64,000 nucleotides of DNA from Aplectana chamaeleonis. Taxonomy: Eukaryota > Nematoda > Chromadorea > Rhabditida > Cosmocercidae. Positions 53,626 to 63,215 of the stretch are shown piece after piece. Below the pieces are notes generated by a model. The model was not told the origin of the DNA. It saw only the letters and a list, made by a program, of their open reading frames with translations, and searched no databases. The translations under genes were made by a program, and so were the position numbers. Location of the stretch: positions 216,001-280,000 of the forward strand of contig JAPDOI010000416.1 of the NCBI GenBank assembly GCA_029168955.1, given 5' to 3'. Positions within the stretch are counted from its first letter, which is position 1. Each line of letters starts with the position of its first letter.

Positions 53626-54065
53626 CAGCCTTGGAAAAAACTTTGGAGAATCGACAAACAAAGCTTAGATTCGTGATCAGCGTCCCCCAAAAACCTGTCT
53701 GGGAGAATTTTAAGTCAAATCTGGAACATTTTTCTGAAGCGCTTTTAGAACCCCTAATTGATTTAAATAACCGCCCAACCGAAAATCCGTACACCCCTAA
53801 TTGATTTAAATAACCGCCCAACCGAAAATCCGTACAAGTCCAAAACGCTATCAGTCTGCACAGAGTTTGAAAAATGGGATTCCCCCCAAACTATGCCCAG
53901 GGGGTATTTTTACGCGCTCAACACAATTATGGGATATGCTGCCGGATTTTTAAAAAACTAAAGCGCATTTTGAAAGGTACAAAAATCGCAAAAATCGAGC
54001 GTTCCGGGCTTATAACTTCTCTGAACCTGCGGCTCGGGACGGGGTACTGCGCAGTTTTACTATCT
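53626..54065. repeat. Partial copy of the 52270 TIR family
   Basis: Shares TCAAATCTGGAACATTTTTC, TACAAGTCCAAAACGCTATC and the right end TACTGCGCAGTTTTACTAT with 52270-53202. A stretch of about 47 bp (CCCCTAATTGATTTAAATAA...) is tandemly repeated at 53752-53845. Confidence 0.7.
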
Positions 54066-54138
54066 ATGCCCGAGAGATACTAGCAATACTATTCGTTTCC
54101 GCAGATCCGACATACGCTTTGCATACTTCCCTTGTTAG
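54066..54138 (+). repeat. About 70-bp dispersed mini-element
   Basis: GAGATACTAGCAATACTATT...TACTTCCCTTGTTAG. Related to 58389-58462 (GAGATACTAAAAATACAAGT...TACTTCCCTTGTCAGAG) and, inverted, to 52197-52258. All three sit at breakpoints of LINE-A sequence. Identity unknown. Confidence 0.5.
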
Positions 54139-54407
54139 GGCGGCACTACTCCCAGTATGGGATTAATGGTCGCCTTTTCCAAATGACACCGTACGAACTA
54201 AGTATGCTCATCGCGCAATAAACGGAGTCGTTCTTGCTGTGAGTCGTGCCATCTTTGCAGATTGACTTTGCTAGGAGCATCGGCGAATGGCTTTCTGATG
54301 TCTCTTTCTCTGACGGGGTTTAGCACTCTCCAAGAGGGGTGATTTGGTTGTTTGACAATGTTGATGAAAAATTGTTGGGCCTGGAGCTCACAGTGCCCCC
54401 TTACTGG

Positions 54408-54715
54408 TCTTCTTCTTCTTTGCAGCCACATAGAGGGTTTTGTCATAGGCGGAGGAACTGGGCGACCAGTAGTGGATTCGTCCATAGGTCCATTGGTGTC
54501 AGCGTGGTAGGTCTCTCCGGACAGTTGAATAAATGTGCGGTATCATGGCCGACGATACCGCAGTCCGGGCACACATCAGATTTGCTGCTGTCAATCTTGC
54601 TGACATAAGACATTAGTATTGTAGAGTGACCACAGCGTAATGATGCGAGCGTGCATCTCGCCCTTCTTCCGAGTTGAGACTCTGAGGTGCAGACGGGGGG
54701 CGGTATATCTCCTAG
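54408..54715 (-). mobile_element. LINE-A copy A-12, 308-bp 5'-truncated insertion
   Basis: Only the 3' end of LINE-A (C-terminal finger region, stop and GAA tail), inserted in A-11. Flanked by a perfect 10-bp duplication CCCTTACTGG (54398-54407 and 54716-54725). The matching 3' end of A-3 is very similar, so this is a young insertion. Confidence 0.92.
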
Positions 54716-54962
54716 CCCTTACTGGTAATAAGCGGGTCTCAGCATGCAAGTGATCGACTGGGGGACTTCTTGCACATGCGGTGGCGATACGAAGAGCTGC
54801 TTTGTATACGCTTTGCATCTTAGCCCAAGAGGATTCTGAGACTAGATGCTGCAGACAGGTGCGGCGTATTCTAGTGCAGGCTTGAGAATCGCCTTATACT
54901 TTTGATAATGGTTTCCCTGCTGCTACCCCATGATGTACCGCCCAGGGCTCTAAGCACATTAA

Positions 54963-55409
54963 AGGCAGTGTTCACGATAAATTTCACTTCCGATATCTTC
55001 ACGGTTTACGAAAGGTCTGGTGCCCTATATAGCAAGGCATGCTTAAAAAGGACACGAAAGACGCGTATTTGAGCCAAAATAGGTCCTCCTTTGTTTACGT
55101 TGATTTTTGAGCGTGGAGGAATTGACCGCTAGAATGATGATACCTAACATTGCAATGAAGCAAACAGCTCACTTATCAGCACTTCCTTCACTTGATCATT
55201 CCTATAATCTGAGTCTTCATTTGTTCTTTTCGAGGGGCGGATCTGGGGCACGGGGCGTATCTGGAGCACCAAAACGCTTGTTTGCAAGCGTCATTTTGCA
55301 GCTTCTGGCTCGTTTTCTACCGTTATTTCGACACTGGGAGCCTAGGATCCTTCTCGCCTATCATTTCACTGTGGAAAGTCAACGAGGATGATCATCGTGA
55401 ACGCTGCCT
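54963..55409. mobile_element. TTAA-family MITE in A-11 (first)
   Basis: Ends AGGCAGTGTTCACGATAAAT / ATCGTGAACGCTGCCT, flanked by TTAA on both sides (54959-54962, 55410-55413). The interior differs from the 51234 copy. LINE-A closes up around one TTAA. Confidence 0.85.
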
Positions 55410-55528
55410 TTAAGCTTCGCTTTGACGATAGCCTGCTTCCGTTCCGTGTTCTTATGGAACTTGAGCGATGGATCAAGCACGAGTCCGAGAAGTTTTGGGA
55501 AGCGGGCCGCAGGCAAACGATCTCCATT

Positions 55529-58382
55529 TCATACGACAAACGGATGTGCGCTGTGTTCAGATGGGTCCGTTGTGAGTACGGATACCGATGACTTTGACGC
55601 AGAAATCTTAAGCATTTTGCTGTTGAAGAAACTTTTCAGCGTGATCAAGTCCTTGTTGATTTTAGTGGTGGCCACATTTATGTCCCGATCACGACACAAG
55701 ACGGTCATGTCATCGGCGTAAGCTACCACCTTGATACCTTGGGGAGGGGCGGGCATATCTTCTAGCTTGTCTTCCCTTAGTGAATGCAGCTATGCAACGC
55801 TTTTGCCATGGCGGGATTGATGACTCCAGTAAGTTGTTTGACAAGATTCCAAGATTCACTGTGTCGAAAGCCTTAGTGAGATCCAAGGCGACAGCTACAG
55901 TTCTCTGCGGCTTCTTGGCGTTGAAACCATCAATGGCATGGCTAGTAATTTCTAACAAAGCTGTCTTGGTGGAATGCAATCTTCTGAATCCATGCTGGAA
56001 CACTATGCTCAGCCAGGTCTTTAACGATCAGCTTTTCAGCCATCTTAGCAAATGAGGACAACAAACTACTGGGACGATATCCCTTGACATAAGCTTGGGG
56101 CTTGCCAGGCTTGGGCAGCGGCACAACGTTTGACGTCTTCCAATTTGGCGGGATTGCACACGACCTGAACGAGGTGTTTATCAAATCAGTGAGAAGCGGA
56201 AGGATTTCATTCGGTATCTTCTTCAAGACAGCAGAACATATCCCGTCGGGACCAACCGCTTTTGAATTCCGCATATCCTTTATAACCTTCTCAACTTGCG
56301 TCGTAGTGAACGCTTCGACCGTGATCATAAGCGGGAGGCGGCATTGTTCTTTTACTGCTACTCTATTCTGCGGACCACGCTTAGTACTGGTGATGAAGAA
56401 GCTTTTACCAGGAGCATAAGCGGCTTCCTTTCCCGATTTGAATACACCGTTGTCGAGTTCAATTGTGGGGACGGTGGCGGGTGAGCTTTTACCCGGAAGC
56501 TTCCGTAGGACCTTCCAACTAGCTACACTGTCCGTCTTAGAATCCAACTGCCCAGTGAACTTTCCCCTTTCTTCTTTCTTATGTCTGTCCAGATCTTTTC
56601 CGATTTCAATGTCAAGCTCAGCAACTACGGGGTCCAAAATGATTAACCACTCTCCTCGCATCTCTCGTTCTGATTTTGTGGAGGATTTCCCTGGTGACAT
56701 TTGGATAGAACGTCTTGATGCGACCGATAGGAATAGCCGCATTCATGGCCTTGCAGATTGCGTCAGATAAATGGCACTCTTTCTGGTGCATGCTTCCATT
56801 CCACGGGTAATCTGCCGACAGGCGAAGCGCAACTTTACAGAACAGGCTCCAGTCTGCTTGGCCTAAATCAAGATAAGAACGTTGACGAACACCAGAATAG
56901 GGAGCGAGAGAATTGGATAGATCGAATTGAATAAAGACGGGATATGGTCACTTGACAAAGTTGTTGAGGTAGACCATGAGTAGGAGTTAGAAAGGTTGGA
57001 CGAGACAAGAGATACGTCTGGACTAGAAGATCGGCCGTTGGCAGGGAGACGAGTGGGCTGATCATCGTTTAAGATGACCAGTTCGCACTCCTCTGCCCAT
57101 TCTTCAACGCCATTTCCTCTGACATCAGAATCAAGGGACGAGCAAAAAGTGTGAGCATTAAAGGCAGTGTCCACGATAAATTTCGTCTTCGGTTTTGGGC
57201 CGGAAATCGAAAGTTTAGGGTCGCATTGGAACAGTGGGGTCGAAAGAACGAAAGAAAACGAGCCCGAAAGAGCTCCATACGGCTCCGAAGTCCGCTCGCG
57301 CTGGCCCTTCCGCTCGCGGTCGAGTTTTCCGAGGAACAGTTTGGTCCGCTTCTACATTAGCATTGGAGCGCGAGCGCGGCTGAGTTTTATCATTGGGGCA
57401 CTTTTACGCACGCTGTCTAATTCAGGCCCATGCCCGCGCAACTCATCCACCGTTGAAATGTGGCTTACAAGAAGAAGAGCTGATTTTGGATGTCTCGCAG
57501 CGTTTTTCATGATTCTTTCATCACTGATGAAACAGTCAGACTCTAAACCCTGGGTTTCTAGTGGAAGTTCGAAAACGATTTTTATCGTGGACACTGCCTT
57601 TAAAATCGCCCGCGAGGACAACCGAGGTTGAGAGGGAGCAGTCGTTTCGCTGCTTAAGAAGTGGGATAGGATTGTAGGATGAAGGGAATGAAGTTGTAGG
57701 TGGAATGTATTTGTTAAAAAGAGAGAAGGGTGTTTTTAGGTTGCGATGGGTTGGAAGGTACTTGAGAGTACCGTTCGTGAGGGTGTTGAGAATGAGGTGA
57801 GAGGGAAGTGAGGATAAAACGAAAGTAGAATTTCCGCCGAGATTTGACCTTGGAGCATGAAAGGCAGTGTAGCCAGGGATATTGGGATGAGGTTAGGTAG
57901 TGGATGGAGAGAGCTTGGTTTCTTGAACCATGTTGACGTCTGGATGTTAAGTACGTGCGAAGAGAGAAAGTTCAGAAAGCTCGGCACGAAGACCATTTGG
58001 ATTTATATGGACAATGGAAGGGGGGCGATTGCAGTTTGAGGAATCCGAGGTGGTAGGTGAGGAGCACAAATTATATCGAAAAGAAGAGTTATGATGCCTC
58101 ACAGAGCTGAGACCCGAACAGGAGAGATGCACCCACTTTGGACTGGACGCTTATTTTCCTCCATGTAACATCCATGCAGCACGTGGCGCATGGGTACTTC
58201 TGAGCGGCTCCAGGATTCCGCTACACGCCGGCCCTTTGTAAGAGAAACCGCAGGAGAGCTGCGGCCGGCCAGCATTTCTCCCATGACAAAAATCCTCTTC
58301 GTGGAGGGGATGACGGCGGTTTGCACTGAGGCAATCTTCTTTCCTCCAGACTGCCACGGCACGAACGTACGACATCTCGACA
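55529..58382 (-). pseudogene. LINE-A polyprotein of A-11, fragmented
   Basis: 58362-57736: degraded 2A/PHD and endonuclease start (58132-57947 has RHHNSSFRYNLCSSP then HINPNGLRAELSELSLFART). 57174-56863: endonuclease GDFNAH remnant and SLVSSNLSNSYSWST. 56742-55942: linker and RT (GPDGICSAVLKKIP, KTSNVVPLPKPGKPQ). 56003-55710: VALDLTKAFDTVNLG. 55756-55529: AYADDMTVLCRDRD. Frames are offset from each other; inactive. Confidence 0.85.
57162..57599. mobile_element. TTAA-family MITE in A-11 (second)
   Basis: Ends AGGCAGTGTCCACGATAAAT / ATCGTGGACACTGCCT, flanked by TTAA (57158-57161, 57600-57603), inserted in the endonuclease region. The interior is unrelated to the other members except at the ends. 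Confidence 0.87.
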
Positions 58383-58388
58383 GCTATG

Positions 58389-58560
58389 GAGTCCGCAGAG
58401 ATACTAAAAATACAAGTCGTTTTTGCAGATGCGTTTACCGCCATAAATACTTCCCTTGTCAGAGTAGTGTGTAGAACTCGCTGCATATTGGTCTAGGAAC
58501 TGTCCGACACGATTTGCTGCCATACAGGTGCAGCTTACCCAAAAGCAGGCTGTACTGTAG
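58389..58560 (-). repeat. Mini-element and LINE-A RT scrap
   Basis: 58389-58462 is a copy of the about 70-bp mini-element directly upstream of the A-11 5' end. 58466-58560 is a short minus-strand LINE-A piece (thumb region, around the conserved CAGCATATCGTGTCGGA-like stretch). Confidence 0.55.
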
Positions 58561-58828
58561 CTCCATGAGGCAGGGTTGAGCAGGCCGCTGCGCCAATTTT
58601 CGTCAGAGCTACGACCCCTCTCCCTGTTGGCCAGAATTTTTAAAAAAATTTAGCGATCCCCTGCCGGAGTAGAAAAAAATTCTGTCTTTTTGAGAGTGAA
58701 GAAGTTGGGAAAAGTTCGAATTCGTTTTAAGGTTCGGTCAGATAGTACAAGTCTCCCAGATTTTCTTTTTTTCCCAAAGTTTTCCATTTTTACGACCCCC
58801 CTTTGCGTTGCAATTCTGCTCATCCTTG
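58561..58828. repeat. Relative of the 5990-7020 dispersed repeat
   Basis: Contains CAGAGCTACGACCCCTCTCC and TTTTTACGACCCCCCTTT, resembling blocks near 6110-6170. No gene. Confidence 0.4.
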
Positions 58829-58968
58829 ATTGTACGTTCGCGCCCTAGCAGTGTGGAGGAGTCAATATCACTTTCGTGCAGGCCGACGTCACCGCTTCCA
58901 TCAAAACTTCTTGCCCATGGGAGAGGCGCTGGCTGGCTTCAGCTCTCCTGCAAATTCTGCTACAAAAA
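58829..58968 (+). mobile_element. LINE-A 5'-end fragment, degenerate
   Basis: GTACGTTCGCGCCCTAGCAG, then GCCGACGTCACCGCTTCCAT and CATGGGAGAGGCGCTGGCTG match the LINE-A leader-to-2A region. It ends before the NPGP codons. Confidence 0.75.
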
Positions 58969-59177
58969 TGCATTATGAAAACGTCAGGCTCGCAGTCGAG
59001 TCAAGCTTCAAGCGTCTTCTTTTTCTTCCATAAATTCCTGTGTAGCATCAACGATATGGTCGGAGTTCTTTTCGAGATCAGCGAAGGTTCTGGAGCAGAT
59101 GATTGTGGACCTTTGAAGGGCTACTTTCAGTCCTCAGACACGTTTTCTCCGATTCACCAGTTCTATCGGGTTTCTAC
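58969..59177. other. Gene-free stretch
   Basis: No recognised feature; a minus-strand frame reading TIICSRTFADLEKNSDHIVD (about 59105-59045) has no known match and no clear splice sites. Confidence 0.3.
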
Positions 59178-59437
59178 TGTGCTTATCTGGGCCAAATTCC
59201 GGTCCGCAATTGCGTCTCGACACGCTTTGCGGCCGCACGCGCTCGAGTCGGTCGAGTTTCGTCCGACTCGATGTGGCTCTTTTATACAATTTTCTCCAAT
59301 TTTTCTTAGTTACCAGTTTCCAAAACCCACCTAGAGTCAGCAGATCGGCGGCTGCGGCGCTGGAAGCTCTTTTGACTCGGGAGCGTGCGGCCGCAAAGCG
59401 TGTCGAGACGCAATTGCGGACCAGATAAGCACAGTAC
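59178..59437. mobile_element. Foldback MITE
   Basis: Arms of about 60 bp: CTACTGTGCTTATCTGG and CGCAATTGCGTCTCGACACG, GCTTTGCGGCCGCACGC return inverted at 59360-59437. No ORF and no clear target duplication. Confidence 0.75.
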
Positions 59438-60120
59438 CTTGTCGCACCCTACCAAGCGCGACCCCGATGTCTTCATCAGAAACGTCGATTTGTCGACCGG
59501 TGTCGCGTCGCTTGTGGAAATAGCACATACACTTTCACGTGACGACCTATGAGACTAGTTCAGGTGGAGTCTCTTGGTGGGGACTTCAGGTGAAAGAAGA
59601 TGCGTGTCATTAAACGAAAAACATCGTCGAATGAATACCTGATGAGGCGGTAAACAACACCTTATTCTGATGCCTTCATGGAGTGGAACAGTTTCAGAAT
59701 TTTTTTCCAATTCTGTTTATATCCTATACGATTACCGCTTAAGTTACGCTCAATTTCGACGGCCCTGGTCAGTCGCAGCAGGACTTGGACGACATTGAGC
59801 GACGTTATGAAGCCGTAAAGCGGAATTCAGGGATCCTGCGATTGAAAGGTTAGTTGTCATTATTCATCACCATCCTCATTTCCAAGCCGCCTCAGGCCCC
59901 TATAACTCACCCTTTCTCCTGCGATGCATCTCACCTCGTTTCGTATCTTGGCAGCGGAGCCGTGAACATGGGGAACACATGTCTTAACCGGATGTTCGTA
60001 TTTGGCAACGATTTTCGCATGTTTTGATAACGGGTCAGGCCAGAACCATACATTCCGCGAGCGACAGGCGAGGCTTCGCTGTTCTTCCGCCTATGTCGGA
60101 ACGGGAAACGCATGTCGCTC
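59438..60120. other. Mostly featureless stretch with one candidate exon
   Basis: Apart from the frame at 59750-59848 nothing was recognised. Confidence 0.4.
59750..59848 (+). other. Candidate host exon with polar helix
   Basis: Open frame ending in QSQQDLDDIERRYEAVKRNS then GILRLK, followed by the donor-like AAAG|GTTAGT (59849 on). The peptide is polar, charged and helix-like, and lies outside recognised transposons. The acceptor is uncertain (CAG at about 59772 or 59778). Protein family unknown. Confidence 0.3.
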
Positions 60121-60900
60121 AAAGGCATCGTTCGCGCTGGAAACCGTTTTCCATTTATACCCTGTCCCAAATGAGATGGCAAGCGTAGAGCCCAAAGAAG
60201 CAGCGCGCCGCCCTCTGCGTCTCTGACATTTTCGTATTTTTGAACGTTTTTTAACTTTCTCACTTCATTTTCTTACATACTCCATTGCTTTTTTTGCGTT
60301 CTTTTCTCTCAAAATGCTCGTGATATTCACTCTCGATACACATTTTGTTCTTCACGTGGCAGGGAAAGTTTCTCAGGATATGGATAACAGGTCGCAGCGC
60401 ACAGAGTCGTCTAACCCGTCGATTTCACCGTAAACTCGATACAACCGAGTTGTTTTTTTTTGTCTGAGGCCATTGTTTCCCTTTAATGTTTGGTGGCCGT
60501 CTCTATAGTGTCTCAGACAACCTTAACATCGATCCAGGGGCTTCGGGCCGCTGATGATGTCAGAGACGCAGAGGGCGGCGCGCTGCTTCTTAGGACTCTA
60601 GGCTTGCCATCTCGTTTGAGACAGGGTATACAGGCTCCATCTATGAATGAGTCCGGTAGAGCACACCGGTAAAGGGGCGGCAAAAACGCAGGGTTATGAG
60701 GCCGGAAGGGGTTAAAGGAGCGGATCTGCCACCAGTTCTCACCAGTCATCCACCACTGTTTCATAGAATGTTGATGCGCTCGTCAAACAACATGAAAAAC
60801 GGTTACGGCACAAGCTCCACTCGCAGAAGAACTTTGAAAATGACAATGACAAGGTTTCTAAATGCAAAAAACTTCGAAAAGGGTTTTGGCGCGAAATCTA
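60121..60900 (+). repeat. Dispersed repeat, copy with MITE but without LINE
   Basis: 60121-60154 (AAGGCATCGTTCGCGCTG) and 60631-60900 (GGTAGAGCACACCGGTAAA...) match 14020-14033 plus 17485-17900. The MITE at 60155-60630 interrupts it here. Confidence 0.75.
60155..60630. mobile_element. MITE with TATACCCTGTC ends
   Basis: Arms of about 80 bp: TATACCCTGTCCCAAATGAG, then GCAGCGCGCCGCCCTCTGCG and TCTCTGACAT, inverted at 60552-60630. TA is next to both ends, consistent with a TA target. The 17500 repeat copy shows the empty site. Confidence 0.8.
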
Positions 60901-61300
60901 AATCGCTACAGCCGCGAAGCGGCTGGAGAGGTTTGGTTTTGCCCGGGACTTGTGATCACTTAGAATTCTGTAAAGTAGTTAATAAAACCTGTTAAACAAA
61001 TTCTCCAGAGATTTCCAGCGGGATATAGGTGAGAGGGTCCAGGAGGCACATGCTGACAAAATTTGAGCCAAATCGGTTCAAAACTAACAAAGTTAGATCG
61101 GCGAAACCTTATCAAAAATTCTTGTTGCGCGCGTGTTCCTGCTTCCTCGTGCGTTACGCACCCTTTGTAGTGGTCACTGCCAATGGTCGCAGGCGATCAG
61201 TTGGACAGGCAGGTACAGGCCATAAAACGGCCAATGTCTCACCGTCGACTGCGTACCACGCGCTGCGCGACCGCACGCGCGTCGGAAGCGAACGAGTTTT
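60901..61300. other. Gene-free stretch before the satellite
   Basis: No recognised gene; the 113-codon frame across 61029-61370 runs into the satellite and has no known domain. Confidence 0.4.
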
Positions 61301-62779
61301 GACTCACAAGTTTGTTCCTTACTGTTTAACATTAACTATTTCACTTATTACTGCTTATCATATCGAGTGATATTATCAGTTGGTAGATCAAATCGCTAAA
61401 ACACGTTGTAGGCTGTACTTTTCGATGGGAAGGGACAAGGAAAGTGACTCACAAGTTTGTTTCCTTACTGTTTAACATTAACTATTTCACTTATTACTGC
61501 TTATCATATCAAGTGATATTATCAGTTGGTAGATCAAATCGCTAAAACACGTTGTAGGCTGTACTTTTCGATGGGAAGGGACAAGGAAAGTGACTCACAA
61601 GTTTGTTACTTACTGTTTAACATTAACTACTTCACTTATTACTGCTTATCATATCAAGTGATATTATCAGTTGGTAGATCAAATCGCTAAAACACGTTGT
61701 AGGCTGTACTTTTCGATGGGAAGGGACAAGGAAAGTGACTCACAAGTTTGTTCCTTACTGTTTAACATTAACTATTTCACTTATTACTGCTTATCATATC
61801 AAGTGATATTATCAGTTGGTAGATCAAATCGCTAAAACACGTTGTGGGCTGTACTTTTCGATGGGAAGGGACAAGGAAAGTGACTCACAAGTTTGTTACT
61901 TACTGTTTAACATTAACTACTTCACTTATTACTGCTTATCATATCAAGTGATATTATCAGTTGGTAGATCAAATCGCTAAAACACGTTGTAGGCTGTACT
62001 TTTCGATGGGAAGGGACAAGGAAAGTGACTCACAAGTTTGTTCCTTACTTTTTAACATTAACTATTTCACTTATTACTGCTTATCATATCAAGTGATATT
62101 ATCAGTTGGTAGATCAAATCGCTAAAACACGTTGTAGGCTGTACTTTTCGATGGGAAGGGACAAGGAAAGTGACTCACAAGTTTGTTACTTACTGTTTAA
62201 CATTAACTACTTCACTTATTACTGCTTATCATATCAAGTGATATTATCAGTTGGTAGATGAAATCGCTAAAACACGTTGTAGGCTGTACTTTTCGATGGG
62301 AAGGGACAAGGAAAGTGACTCTACCCAAGTTTTGTTACTTACTGTTTAACATTAACTACTTCACTTATTACTGCTTATCATATCAAGTGATATTATCAGT
62401 TGGTAGATCAAATCGCCCAAACAAGTTGTAGGTCTGTGCTTTTCGATGGAAGGGACAAGGAAAGTGACTCACAAGTTTGTTCCTTACTGTTTAACATTAA
62501 CTATTTCAACTTATTACTGCTTATCATATCAAGTGATATTATCAGTTGAGTAGATCAAATCGCTAAAACACGTTGTAGGCTGTACTTTTCTGATGGGAAG
62601 GGACAAGGAAAGTGACTCACAAGTTTGTTCCTTACTGTTTATCATTAACTATTTCACTTATTACTGCTTATCATATCAAGTGATATTATCAGTTGGTAGG
62701 ATCAAATCGCTTTAAAACGCACGTTGTAGGTCTGTACTTTCGATGGGAAGGAGGACGAGGAAAGTGGACTCCACAAGTT
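61301..62779. repeat. 145-bp tandem satellite, about 10 copies
   Basis: Units start with GACTCACAAGTTTGTT at 61301, 61446, 61592, 61737, 61882, 62027, 62172, 62317, 62465, 62614 and a partial at 62767. Spacing is 145-146 bp for the first seven, then 148-153. Two variants (GTTCC with TATTTC, and GTTAC with TACTTC) alternate strictly from unit 2 to unit 7. Each unit has a short palindrome ATATCA-AG-TGATAT. The last units carry many scattered small insertions. Confidence 0.95.
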
Positions 62780-63215
62780 TGTTACTTAATCACGTCGACT
62801 GGTGGTTTAAGATGTTTATTGGGAGAGTCTCTCCGCAAACCGACCAGTTATGACAATGAATCCTATACAACGGAACGCCTCTCCTTAAAAAGGCAGAGGG
62901 GGCGGGGTCATTCGATAGCTTAGCATGCGCTGCGTAACGAGATAGTACAGCGACAGGCATAGAGTGGCGAGGAGAGGGCAAAGGAGTGATCTCCTCAGCG
63001 TCTCTGCCTCTGCGCCGATTGATCGACGAAAACAACAACTAACCAGAATGAAAGGGAGGAATTAGGCTAGAAAAGAACTAAACAGAGAAACAACACTAAT
63101 AACTGCCTACATTACAAATGATAACTAACATTAGCAGTAGTAGTGAAGCCTAGGAAACATTTTGATCTACAATATGGCCGGGATCTCAGCACAATGTAAC
63201 CTACAATACTTAACA
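62780..63215 (-). mobile_element. 3' LTR of an LTR retrotransposon
   Basis: Read on the minus strand: begins TGTTAAGTATTGTAGG at 63215, immediately after a purine tract GGGAAGGGGGCA. It has a possible TATA-like CTTTTTAAGG, then AATAAA about 40 bp before the end ...TTAAGTAACA at about 62780. TG...CA ends, PPT and polyadenylation signal fit an LTR of about 436 bp. The exact left end is ambiguous because GTTACTTA is also satellite sequence. Confidence 0.65.

Larger units (their letters stand above)
53493..58385 (-). mobile_element. LINE-A copy A-11, full span with four insertions
   Basis: Runs from the 3' end at 53493 to the 5' terminus at 58385. Interrupted by 53626-54138 (repeat plus small element), copy A-12 (54408-54715), and TTAA MITEs at 54963-55409 and 57162-57599. 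An internal deletion of about 200 bp near 55762 joins the YADD region to the earlier GRRAR region. The 2A-like motif is degraded (RAGV-stop-RNPGA). Confidence 0.88.

Noticed and set aside
61301..62779. CRISPR-like regular repeats
   Set aside because: Units are 145 bp, head to tail, with no unique spacers and no cas genes; a eukaryotic satellite.
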